NCBI RefSeq assembly: GCF_000004075.3
Contig: NC_026655.2
Coordinates: forward strand, 26,149,489-26,213,488
DNA length: 64,000 bases
Direction: 5' to 3'
Origin: Cucumis sativus
Lineage: Eukaryota; Streptophyta; Magnoliopsida; Cucurbitales; Cucurbitaceae
Shown here: positions 1-12,514 of the stretch, in pieces
Numbering within the stretch: the first letter of the stretch is position 1
Layout: every line of letters starts with the position of its first letter
Notes under the pieces: generated by a model
Database searches by the model: none
The model's input: the letters and a program-made list of their open reading frames with translations, nothing else
Told to the model about the DNA's origin: nothing
Program-made: the position numbers and the translations under genes

Positions 1-1719
1 ACTTAGTATATCGTATACTTGTACTTGTATATCTCACCAAATTGTTCAATCATAAAATTAACTTATCATGGGACAATTTTTTAAGAATATTTTAATACTT
101 TTTGACGTGAGCGGTAAGAAAGTCGGATAATAAGTGATATGTCCATGATGCATCTAAGTATTACTCTAAAAATAATAAGAAATTGTTATGAAATTTAACC
201 AAATTAAAAATATAAAATACAATATTCAAATACTATCAAATATTATAAGTGAAAGCTTTAAAAATTATATAATCGGTTATGAACTTAATGTTTAATAAGA
301 CTTTAAAATAAGGGTGATGTTTAATAAGTTTTTAAACTTTCAATTTTGTATCTAATTAAGTTCACGAGAGATGTCAATCTTACCTAAGTATAGAGATTGA
401 TTCATAAGAACGTTCATATATAGAACTTGAGAAGGCCACCCTACACAAGTAAAAAAGTTATGCCTACGAATTGCACTTTTAACACATACATATATGAGTT
501 AGTATGGGTGATAAAATAAAATCGACAATTTATAACGATTAAGTAACAACCTTTATTAATGATTTGAGGACTTAATTAGTCAATAGTCATTCCAATGACT
601 CATGACATTTAAAGGACACTAAAATACATCGTGAACTGATCTCTAAATGAATATTAATCAAATCATCGAAATGTCGTTGATGACCAAGAACACTATCACA
701 CGAGTTTGAGATTCTCCCTTCTACTTCGTAATTAAGATCAACACGTTTCGTTGATTCCTTCCAAAAGTGACAATAAAATTCACATTTAAAGTTAATTTTA
801 GTACATGTAGGGTTTGATAAAATGCTTATCACATGTAGATAAAATGGGCATAAAGCTATTAAAATCTCTCTCTCTTGATCAAGAAAGAGACAAGAAAGTC
901 AATTTTTGCAATTAAAGTTTTAAGGTTTGGTATATAATTAATCAAATAATTTGATGTCAATAAAGATGGGAAAAAAAGTGAATGCAAAAATACAATTGGA
1001 GGTTTCCTCCACACCCATCAATAAGTAATAATAGAATATGACTATTTGCAATCATATTGGCAAACTAAGATAACCCAAAGGCCATTATTGGGAACAATAT
1101 ACTATTTTTTTAAACCTTATCCCTAACTCTATATAATATAATAGTAATTCATTCAACTTTATATGCTTTCTTTATCATTAAATATTATCTCAAAAATCTA
1201 TTTAATAGATATTGCTCAAAGATATCCATCAAGTTTTGATTTGATTTACCATCTAAATTTAGAAGAAAATAATGATAAAATATAATAAATTCAGAAATTA
1301 AACATGTGTAATGATCTTTTACCTTTAACTCAATTTTCGCTAATTTACTGAATTTTAATAAAATTTGATGTAGGAAAATGTTTATAAAATCATTTGTTAC
1401 AACAAAATTCATTAGGTTGATCAATATACAAATTAATTGTTAGATAATATTATTTCAACAAGAAAAAAAATAATGTTGTTTTTATCTGGAATTTTATAAA
1501 TTCTACGTGCATCATACATATGTTTTATTCATTATTGCAACAAAAGAGTAGTTTCTTTTAACGATATTTGGAGTAAGAATTTACAAAAGACTTGTATTTG
1601 GAACAAATTTTAAAGTTTGGGATTATTTTTATTTAAGTTTTTAAAGTATACCTTAATTCTAAACTAGAAAATATAAAGACAAAATAAATCCAAAAGAGTT
1701 ATCTAATCCTAAAAAATAT

Positions 1720-2130
1720 ATATGTCAAAGACCGGCTTGCAAGAGTTTCTAACAAATATAAAGAGAAGAGGCAACTAGTTTCAGACTCAGTTGGCTTGCC
1801 TTGATCCTTAGAAGCCTTGACCTAGACCAACCAAGTCGGCCTTGTGATCATTTGACTTGCTCAACCTTAGAGATTAAATCCGAGACCACAAATCTCCTAA
1901 GAGTGACTAACCTAGATCAATCATCTATTATGGAAAATCCTTAGTGGTTCAAGTCCAACTCTTGAATGTCCGATTTTCAAATAAGAAGAGGAAGTAGATT
2001 CCAAACCCTAGAGGGATAAGGAAGACACGTGAACTCTACTATAAATAAATCTAAACAATCTTATAAAAGAGTAAGCTCAACTCCTTTATGTTGAGATCTA
2101 ACTTAAACATTCCATAATGTACATATTAAA
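1720..2130. repeat. Possible degraded LTR or other mobile-element remnant
   Basis: This block is visibly richer in G and C than its surroundings and has no coding frame. It contains a TATAAATA-like element near 2040 followed by purine and pyrimidine text of the kind seen at the U3/R part of plant LTRs. No flanking target-site duplication, second LTR, primer-binding site or polyprotein was recognised, so this is only a suggestion from composition and layout. Confidence 0.25.
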
Positions 2131-5100
2131 TGCACCGCCACACTAATTTTTTATTTTTCCGGTAAACTCTTCTCCAAATTATAAACTTACCATTTACAGC
2201 ATGTGACACTTAGTGAGTTCACCCTAATTTTACTATCAATAAAAAGTAAGAACTAAAACTAAACAAACGACAAAGATGTATATATATACAAAAACCAAAA
2301 CAACATTTTAACCTAAATTTTATATAGATAGTTGTAATATCAACATACATATTTGTACAACCATATACATTATACATATATATATATAGATAGATAGAAA
2401 TATTGTAAATGGTATAGAGAAAGAAACAGGAAGATTCATACAGTCAGCAGTGGGATCAATTGACAAGGTCCTAATACTAATTGACAAAGAAAAAAATGAA
2501 AAAAGAAACTCCTATTGACTTTTCTTATGGCCGGGCTATCGTACGACGTGTCGTCCCCACACACCTACTCCCTTCCTTCTGATTTGACCAAAATACCCTC
2601 AGACTCATTTTGTATTCATCACATCCACATGGCGACAAGCCGTTTTTGTTTTCTTTTGTAAAACCTTTTTTTTTTCTCTCTCTTTTTAATTTCACACCCT
2701 TTTTTCTTTTTTCTTTTTTCTTTTTCTTGGGCTCCATTCAACCTTCCTCTTCAACTTTGGACTAAATAACAATAAACCAGGGGGTCGAAAATAAAATTAA
2801 TATAATAAAGCTTATGTATATGATATTCCATGCTTTTTAATTATTATGATGATCTTGGCAACTTTTTTCACTTTGCATTACTTATACTTTATCAACCTCA
2901 ATAAATTATATGCTTTATAAAGATATTACATGTTTTAGTCACTTTTTTTCTTTTCATTAAAACAATAACATGTGTTTTAAATAATGGTTTGTATGTTTGT
3001 CTATATCAAACTTCAATTCTTTTTCAAAAGGATTTACGAGAGTGGCCGTGATGTTTAATGGAAATCCAAAGGCGGGTTGAAGTGATTGTGTTGGTTTACA
3101 TTAACTTTAAATCATTTTTAGAAAATATGGAGAAGTAGAAAGTTAGTTAGTACAGTAGTTGAAAATGAAGGGCAGAGGAGTGTCACCTCATAAGTTGTTT
3201 AGTTGCATTATATCTTCTTCTCATTGCATGCATGTTCATTCTCACTTCAACATTCTATTAAATCAATTAACGTTCAAATATATATTATAAAGTCTAGGAA
3301 TCAAAAAGTTGTATAGTATTTTATGTTGAATGTTGGCAAAATCTTGTGGTTGAAATACATTTCCAATTTTTCTTTTTAATATTTAACCTATTATCATTCA
3401 TAATAATTCAAAAGTTATCAAAACCCCTCCTCATTTCCATCTCTTTCAGTACTTATATTTTGGTAGCTGTTAATTTTTGTCATTTTTTATTTATAAATTT
3501 TATGAAGATAGAGCTAATTACTTATATATATATATTGAAGTTTGTATAAGAGTGAGATAAAGAGTGACGTATATCCAAATTCAAATAATAATAATAGTAT
3601 TTATTACTTAATTAGGAATTGGAAATATAATTAAGAAAAGATTAATGATGTATAATTAAAGACAAAAGAAAACCGAAAAGAGGACTAATTGGCTAATGTT
3701 TTCGAATGATTCTCAACAACTACAAATGAAGGACCCACTACTTCATATCTTAAAGGTCAACTTTAGATGTAAGTAAGCAAGGATCACGATCTTCCTAAAA
3801 ATCCGCATTTATTTATTTTAAAAAAAGAAAGTAAGCATCATGGACGGTGATGATTGTGGCTGCATTATCCTAATAATAGAGTCGAGTTTAGGGTAACTTT
3901 TAAATTGATTTTAAAGGGAGTTTCTAGAAGAAGAGAAGAGAGAAAGAGAAAGGCAAAATATTGTAGGAATTGCAATCTCACCAACTTTTAATTGGTTAGT
4001 TTGATACTTTGACAGAGTTATTATTTCTGACCAAATCACTATGGGATGCTTTCATCTTTGTTTCCATTATTGGGGTTTTTCTTTCTTTCTCTCTTTTGGG
4101 ATTTAACCTAATTCTTCTTTTTATGTATACAATCTGAAATTGATATATTATATTAAATTCATTTTCTTCTCTATATCCATTCGAGGATGAGTCTCAAGTC
4201 TATGAATGAGCAAATGTTTCTTAGTTTATCAAGCTTTGAGAGAGTCTTTTTATGTAATTGGGATGGAATAGAAAATTATCGTGTGTGATTACAACAATTT
4301 TTCACATAGTGAATTTATTTTTAGTTTTTATTGCTTTCTTTTATTTAATTTTTAATCATTTTTCAGTTTTTCCGATAGATATAGAAGGTTTTTTCTCAAC
4401 ACCATCACGTAATTTAATAATTAACTTTCAAAATTGATAATCTATTGGGTTCTTTTATAATGTAGACGGAGATGTATGAGTTCTTTTTACGTGTGAAAAC
4501 ATTGATAATGTCTTTAATAGTTGTTTAGTTATATACAAATTAATTGCCTAACAAGTAATTGAAATTCAAGTTCATTAACAAAACATTCATGATAAATTCT
4601 CTAAAAAATGAATCTTATTTAACGTGAGTTATGATATGTACTTTTATAACTTTATCAATTGCTACAAAACTCAATATATATGATCATATAAGGAAGTGAA
4701 AATTAGGATTATGAAAAACAGTTTTTTTAGAAAAATATATTATTTTCATTTATTGTTTTACACAAAAGAAAAAGAAGAAACAAACACAGCACATATACAT
4801 CTGTCAGCATGAATATTCTTCCATATGACCACCAAAAAAAGAGTTTCTTTCTTCCTTTTTGCATTATTCTCTCTTATTTGTCAAAAAATTGACGATGATA
4901 AAAGGAGGAAACAAAAGATAATTCAGTTAGTTGATAAGTATTTTCAAAAAAAAAAAAATCATTTGGAAAATAAAAATTAAATGTTTATAGCGAAATGAAT
5001 CAAAATATTGCAAAATTTCAAATTATCAATTAATGTTTATCAACATCTATCCTTAATAGAATATAAAATTTTACTATATTTTATTAATATTCTCATCCGT

Positions 5101-5824
5101 CTTGCCACTTACAATAATTTTTCTTATTTTTTTTATATGGCTAAAGAAAACCTAACTCGATAATTGAAGTCAACTTCTGAAATTCGATATACAAATTTTC
5201 TTCCTTTAAAAAATAATAATGCACAAGTAGTATGCCATAAAAATACAAATATTGAAACAATTTATATACTCTCTAACGCGTATTTAAATATTTTGCTATA
5301 TTTTTATAAATAATTTAGTTTTTGTGTCTAAGGATTCCATTATATTTTATTAGCGTTATTATAATGAATGAAATATGGCCTAAAAATTTAAAATAAGAAA
5401 CTCTAATAATTGTTTTTAAAAAAGAATAATAATCAACTTTAATTAGAAAAATATGGAAAAAAGAAATGAAAAGAAAGAGGAAAGTTCTAATTTTAATAAT
5501 GTGTGAAAATATAATTATGTAGATTTTCAAAGCAGACAAAATCAAACAATAATTTAAATTCCTTCTTCTCCCTTTCCATTTTCCTTCCAAATAACAAAAA
5601 TAGAGAATGCAAGAAAGTCAAAGGGGGGTAGCGATGTCAATTTGGCTTTGAAAAACCAACTTTTATAGACTTGTGACCATTCCACCCTCCAATTTCATCC
5701 AACACAATACCTTTTCTTTTTCAACTCTTTCTAATTTCTATAATAACATAAAAAATATATATATATAAATTATTGTAAAATATATATAACTTAATTCACA
5801 TGCAAATGTACTTTCCATCTAGAA

Positions 5825-5874
5825 GTCAAAATTTAAATATTCGAGTATCGTCAAAATTTAAATATTCGAGTATC
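5825..5874. repeat. 25-bp tandem duplication, two copies
   Basis: A unit beginning GTCAAAATTTAAATATTCGA occurs twice head to tail with a 25-base period (5825-5849 and 5850-5874). The copies are essentially identical, so this is a recent local duplication. Confidence 0.85.
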
Positions 5875-6024
5875 TCACTCAGTATATTCTTCAATTAAGT
5901 TTGTTTACCACATGACAAATTATGATTAGACAATGTTCATTTTCAAGTATAAAGAAATGAGTTAGCTTATTAAAATGCATTTTGTTACCTTCATCTTCAC
6001 GCTTCTCTTTTATTATATAGTAAA

Positions 6025-6050
6025 ATATATATATATATATATATATATAT
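6025..6050. repeat. (AT)n microsatellite
   Basis: About 13 uninterrupted AT dinucleotides, likely polymorphic between accessions. Confidence 0.95.
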
Positions 6051-6371
6051 GTCCATATGCTCAACTTTTCTAACAAAAGAAAAATACTCAAGAAAATAAA
6101 AAAAAAAACTTCGTCACACAAAATTTGAGTGAACCATATAAAAATTAGTGTAATATAATCTACAATTTATTTATAAGCATTTTTTTAAATATAGAATAAA
6201 AATATTTACAAAATGTAACAAAATTTTAAATTTTATTTTATAAATATTTTGAGTAATTTTGTTATTCAACGTGGTTATTTAATTTATTTAATATTTTTTT
6301 AAAATTAAGACATAAAATTTTAACTTAAATATTAGCAAAAATGTGTGCAACCTAGAAATGCTATGTGTATT

Positions 6372-6412
<41 letters not shown>
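6372..6412. repeat. Compound (GT)n(AT)n microsatellite
   Basis: A short GT run passes directly into about 14 AT dinucleotides, roughly 350 bases upstream of the kinase start codon. It lies in the likely proximal promoter of that gene, so length change could matter for expression; that is inference. Confidence 0.95.
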
Positions 6413-6419
<7 letters not shown>

Positions 6420-6756
6420 ATAAATAATGATGTACTCGGTATCGTGGAATCATTCTAAAAAGCAGAAACAAAAAGTAAGTGTTTTTTTTTTTGGCCAATT
6501 GAAGAAGTTGCATCCCTATTTCTCTCTTCATCTGTTTAAATTCTCCCTCTTCTCTTTTTTTTTTCTTTAAATACCAACAAACCCCATTTCCCAATTTTCT
6601 TCAAAATTCCCTCATCTAATCTCATCTCATCTTCTTCCCACCAAACCAAAAAAAAAAAAAGAGAGAAAATTCTTTGGTTTGTTTTGTAAACTCCAACACT
6701 CAAATTCCAAATCCCACCTTTTCAGTTGTTCATAATAATATTATTGTACCAAATTA

Positions 6757-8510
6757 ATGACGATGAAGAAGAGGGTTTCATGGAGGTCATTTCTGCCACC
6801 AATCTGCGGCGGTGAGTTGCCGGCAAAGGCGACGAAGAAGGTGGCGGCGAAACAGAGTTCTTTCACTAGAATTTCTCAGCTTGATCTAAGCAATCCCAAT
6901 TCTCTTCTTTCTGAAGATCTTTCCATATCTTTGGCTGGCTCTAACATTCATATGTTCACTTTGGGAGAGATTAAGGTCATGACACAAACTTTCTCCACCG
7001 GTAGTTTCATCGGAGAAGGTGGGTTCGGACCCGTGTATAAAGGATTCATCGATGATAAGCTCCGTCCCGGCCTCAAGGCTCAGCCTGTCGCCGTCAAGCT
7101 CTTGGACTTGGATGGCACTCAGGGCCACCGCGAGTGGTTGGTAAGTCTTAAAATCTAAAAAAAGTAAATTTTGGCTGTGATATATATAATTCTGGAATCT
7201 TATTTCTGATTTTTTTGGTTCTTTCAGACGGAAGTGATATTTTTGGGACAACTACGAGATCCTCATTTGGTGAAATTGATTGGATATTGCTGTGAAGACG
7301 AACATAGGGTGTTGGTTTATGAGTACATGCCAAGAGGAAGCTTAGAGAACCAACTCTTTCGAAGTAAGTAGTTCTTGATCAATTTTGGTCCTTATATTTT
7401 ATTTCTCCAATTTTAGTTCATCTATATCCCTTAGTAATTTTTATAGATCTTAAAATTTTGACTCTGTAAGAGACTGAATTTCGTTAAATAATAATAATAA
7501 TTCATGCAATTTGAAAAGTATATGAACTAATATCAAATACATAAATATTAAATTTAAATATAATCTATATTTTTATATTTTTTTGGTTGAATTTATGAAT
7601 GGGTTGTTGATGTTTTTTTTCTTGGGCAGGATTTTCAGTGTCATTATCATGGTCAACAAGAATGAAAATAGCTTTAGGAGCAGCCAAGGGATTAGCCTTT
7701 CTTCATGGAGCTGAAAAACCAGTGATTTATAGAGATTTCAAAGCTTCTAACATTTTGTTAGATTCTGATTACAATGCAAAGCTTTCAGATTTTGGTTTGG
7801 CTAAAGATGGACCTGATGGAGATGATACACATGTCTCCACCCGAGTCATGGGTACGGAAGGCTACGCTGCTCCCGAATATATTATGACTGGTGAGTTTGA
7901 TCGAACATACCGTATAAATTAAATATCATAGCCATAGGGTAGATACACTTTGGATATTGAAAGCATTGAAGTTTTTAGTTTAGTTGGGGAGTTTACTGAT
8001 ATTAAGTAATTGTTTCTTTTGTCAGGTCATTTGACGGCAATGAGTGATGTGTACAGTTTCGGAGTAGTACTTTTGGAGTTGTTGACTGGACGACGATCGC
8101 TCGAGAAGAGTCGACCGCACCGTGAACAAAATTTGGTCGAGTATGCTCGTCCGATGTTGATGGACAACCGAAAGCTTTCTCGGATCATGGACACGAGACT
8201 GGAAGGGCAATACTCAGAGACCGGAGCAAGAAAAGCGGCAACATTGGCGTACCAATGTCTGAGCCACCGCCCAAAGCAGAGGCCAACGATGAACGAAGTG
8301 GTGAAAATCTTGGAGCCACTTAAGGACTACCAAGACATGCCCATTGGAACCTTTGTTTTCGAGATGCCGGATTCTTCTCCGGTATCATCAAACGGCCATC
8401 ACAGACAAAATCACGGACACCGACGTTCTAGATCGCCGAATTCACCATTGACGGAAAATGGGGCGAGCAATGGCAACCGACGACCGACAAGCGGCGGCCG
8501 GAGACCATAG
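6757..8510 (+). CDS. RIPK: RIPK-like receptor-like cytoplasmic kinase (RLCK-VII)
   Basis: Four exons join in frame: 6757-7140, 7228-7363, 7630-7890 and 8026-8510, giving 421 residues. The kinase domain carries a glycine loop (G86-G96), ATP lysine K114, catalytic YRD at 207-209 (tyrosine replacing the usual histidine, as in many RLCK-VII kinases), DFG at 227-229 and a GTEGYAAPE activation-segment end. The N-terminus (VSWRSF, then [11 protein letters not shown]) and the phrase [18 protein letters not shown] match, from memory, Arabidopsis RPM1-induced protein kinase, which phosphorylates RIN4 at the plasma membrane in immunity. There is no glycine at position 2, so classical N-myristoylation is not expected. 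The last 50 or so residues are a basic, Ser/Pro/His/Asn-rich tail. Family call is firm; strict RIPK orthology is supported by gene order but needs a tree. Confidence 0.93.
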
Positions 8511-11500
8511 GGCCGTTAGATTTGGTATAGAGTCCTTGTAAATTATCAAATATGTAGATAGAAATTCATTGGACATACTTGCAAGTTGCCATAGAAGGTG
8601 TGGGTAATTTCAATTATCATTATTTTTTTTTTCTTTAAATGATTTTGATTTTCTTTTTCTTTTTCTTTTTATATTATATATACACACACAAAAATATTTG
8701 ATATTTTTCTTTGTTGGGTATTTGAATGATATCAAATTAAATTGCACATTTATTTTTTAATTACTTGATACTTAAAAGAAAATTATATTATTCTTGTATC
8801 TATTTAGTTTCCCAACTTCTAAAAAGTGCTTTGTGGGTATTAATATATATGTCCTCAATTTTTTTTTTTTTTTTAGTTTTTTAGTCTTGTATATGATCTA
8901 TTTAACGTATTCTAGAAGAAGTCTGCTATTTCTTAGAATTTAAGACTCTCAACTACAATTTAATTATCCTAAACACTTTTTTGACATTTTTTTTATAAAT
9001 TGTAGAGATAATTAATATTTTTATGGGGAGTTGAAAGTTGTAATTGAATGTAAATATTTAATTAAGTGAAACAAGGGAGAAATGAAATGAAATGAAAAGA
9101 AAGGAGGAATTCAAATGAGACAACTCACCAACTATAGAAGATTTGTTTACCAAATGAACAAAAAATTTCAACAATGTAGAATACAGCAACCACTTTTGGC
9201 CAAAAAATAATTGTATTATTAACCCTCCACTTTGGAATGATGAATAAGTAAAACAAATTATTTAAATTTTAGAAGCACATGTTTTTTTTATTTAACTTTG
9301 TGAATTTACTACTTTAGCCTCCTAGAGTCATCTATTTTGACAAAGGAAAGTTTGTTCTTTTGGTCAAAGACGAGGGTTAAGTATGTCCCAAGATATCTTT
9401 TTTTATCCATTAATAAATACTTTTCGTTTCTAAACTTTCGTAAGATAACAATTTAATATTTTAGTTTTGACTTATAACAATCTAGTCTTTAAACTTTAAT
9501 AGCAATAATAATTTAGTTCTTAATGTAAATTAATATTCATATGTCAATTTTTATTATTTTATGATATAGACTTTTTATTTTATTAAAAAAATTAAATTTT
9601 TTATTTACTTTATTGATTTATTTATTTATAAAAAGAATTCTCATTGATTTTTAACCTAATTTCTATCTCATAAACTAAATCGTTACAAAGTTATTACATA
9701 CAAAAGTTTAGAAACTAAATTGCACAAAATTAAACATACAAGAACATATCATTCTTATAGAAAAGTTAAAGTATTTTAGTGGTAAGTGCTTCACCAAAAG
9801 AAATATTTATAAAGAGATCAATTTGATAATGCTCTTTGCTTCTATCGTTTTTAAAAGTTATTCTTCGAGTGCTTTTCATCACACATCCAAATAAACATAT
9901 CATTCTAGTAGTGCTTTTACCTTTTTCTTATATTTTACTTTTTCTAAAAAAACACTTCAAGTCTATGGCGTAAAAATTATAGTTTATTATAGTAATTTTA
10001 TTTTAAAACGATCTTTAAATATTTATAAATATAACAACATATTATCATCTATCTACAGTAAACCATGATAGATTATTATTTTTATCTATCTCGATATATA
10101 TAAATAGATATAATAATCAACTTTGGTTTATCGTAATACAATATAGTTTAATTAATTAAAATGAAACAAATAGTTATTCAATTTAATTTTTCTACGGTAA
10201 TTATTTTCCCTATATCTTATCAAAGAATCTAGAGTAAATATAACATTTAATAATTAAATAAGGTCTAGTTTGATCATTATACTCAAATTTTAGCAATTTC
10301 ATATTAATTTGCAAACATAATTAGTAGAACTTGCTAATTCATATGTTTTAAATTAAAACCATGAAATGTTAATTTACTTTTTTTTGTTTATCATTACCAT
10401 TTAGTTGCAAAATAATTACAACAATCTCAAACGGTTATTAAATATAGCAAAAATAAACTAAAATATTTAATAATATAATAAAATTTCATAACCAATATCA
10501 ACCATAAACAATAATAGATTGTTATTCATGTATTTTAGTGAAATTGATATACATTGTCTAACAATATCGGTCGTAAATATATTCTAAAATTTTAATATAT
10601 ATTTATAAATATTTGTAATAAATTTTAATTTTTTTAGTGATGCATTATAGGTAATGATGATGTCACCATTTAATTGGATCAAATTTGCATTGTATTTTAT
10701 AAGTTGATGATGTGACTAAAAGGTACTATGAGATTTTTTTAATTAAAGTTGGAAAAGTCATAGAGTTTTGATTAAGAACCACAAACTTTATTAAGAATAA
10801 AGTGCATATCTTGAAGCCAATAATTGTTATTAGACCTACACAACACTTTATAATTACAATTATGAACTCCAAAAGTGAAAAAAAAGCACAAACTTTAAAG
10901 AGGGTTTGCACTTTGATTAATTACTAAATACTTTAGGATAGCCTACCATGTCCCATTAATCAAGTCGTTAGAAAATAGAAATGACCAACTTTATTTGGTA
11001 ACAATATGTTTTTTATTTTTAGTTTTAAAAATGTTAAAGCTCTAATATCTTTTACACATCTAAACTTTTTTTTTTTGTATTTATATTTTAAAAAAATACT
11101 TGTTTTTAAAAATTTGTTTTTTAAATTTGGTCAATAATAACTCTTGTATTTAAAAATTATACAAACAACTCTTAGAAAATTTTCACATCACGTGCCTAAA
11201 TAGAACAATAATTGTTCCAAGTCTCGAATTCATAATCCATATATATTTGAAGTTAACAACACCATACGTCTCATGTGATTCGTCGAATCAGGATTCAGGA
11301 TCCAAATCTAGTCCACCTATTAACAATCGTTAGATATGAATTTGAAAATTAATTAACATGCTTCTAATGATTGATGTATACAATTTCAAAATACATTTAC
11401 ATTTTCTTCTGTCCTACGACATACAATTTTTAAATATTGGTTACTAGATACAATATGACGAGATCTTCGAATAATTTATGGGGTTAGGTATACATAATAT

Positions 11501-12295
11501 AGGGGTTTTTCAAATTTTGAATAGAGAGTAAGTTATATATTCAAATACATTTTCACCTACCATACATGTGTGGCAATGCACACGTTCATCTAGAAGAAGT
11601 ATTCAACTCAATATGTCATTTGTGCAAACTTGATTGTTACGTCTTTTTCTTAATCATTTTTCCAAAATAAATATTCTCTCCATTGTTAAATCTCAACCCT
11701 TCATTTGTGATCCAACCATCTAAATCAACTAACGCACATTATTGAATTCTTTAATTGAATTAAATTACGTTTCTTTTTCTCTTATGTCAAGAAATCAAAC
11801 ATCATTTTTATATTGTGTATCTAAACATATATTTTTGAAGTCTTCTACTTACTCAACTCTAACTTTAATTATTAAACATTTTTTTAGTTAATCAAGTTTA
11901 GGAATTGAAATTGAATCATCGACACCAAATGTCTCTTTCGATTGATCAACTATATTCAAATTAATTATAATTAAATATTTTTAAAAAGCTTCTTATAGAC
12001 TATGAAAATTAAGTTAATGATCTCATCACATTGTAATTAACCACACAAAAAATACGAAATCCATAACACTTAAAAACGATTACAACTTGTTATGACAATT
12101 GTTTTTCAATTATTGAATCATACATCAAGTTAAGAGTATCAACAACCCTTTCTAAAACTATCGTAATTATTTTTAACGATACAATAATTATTGTTAACGA
12201 CAAACAATTGTTGACAATTTCGAACTATCTTTATTAAGTACGACAGATTATAATGGTTTGAATAAGAATTTAGGGTTAAGTTCAGGTGTCATATC

Positions 12296-12514
12296 ATTTT
12301 ATTTAAAATAAAATATTACCCATCTTTACTAAAATAAATTAGATGACATTGGAAAACAATAATCATAATATATATAATCCTTTATTTAGGGGTTTTGTAA
12401 TAAATATTTTATTTAAAATAAAATATTACCCATCTTTACTAAAATAAATTAGATGACATTGGAAAACAATAATCATAATATATATAATCCTTTATTTAGG
12501 GGTTTTGTAATAAA
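12296..12514. repeat. 110-bp tandem duplication, two near-identical copies
   Basis: Copy one (12296-12405) and copy two (12406-12514) both begin ATTTTATTTAAAATAAAATA and end GGGGTTTTGTAATAAA, and I see no internal difference. The lack of divergence in non-coding AT-rich DNA points to a recent duplication or to an assembly effect. Confidence 0.92.

Larger units (their letters stand above)
1..6756. other. Gene-poor AT-rich region upstream of the RIPK-like kinase
   Basis: No open frame here has plant coding character; the longest are low-complexity translations of pyrimidine or AT runs. The stretch holds AT microsatellites, a small tandem duplication near 5825, and a less AT-rich block near 1720-2130 that may be an old LTR, listed separately. 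The last 250 bases before the kinase start are rich in CT and A runs, as is usual for a plant 5' leader. Confidence 0.7.

Noticed and set aside
6886-7251. 121-codon open frame on the minus strand
   Set aside because: It lies antisense to the kinase's first exon and has no domain; the plus-strand reading is clearly the real one.
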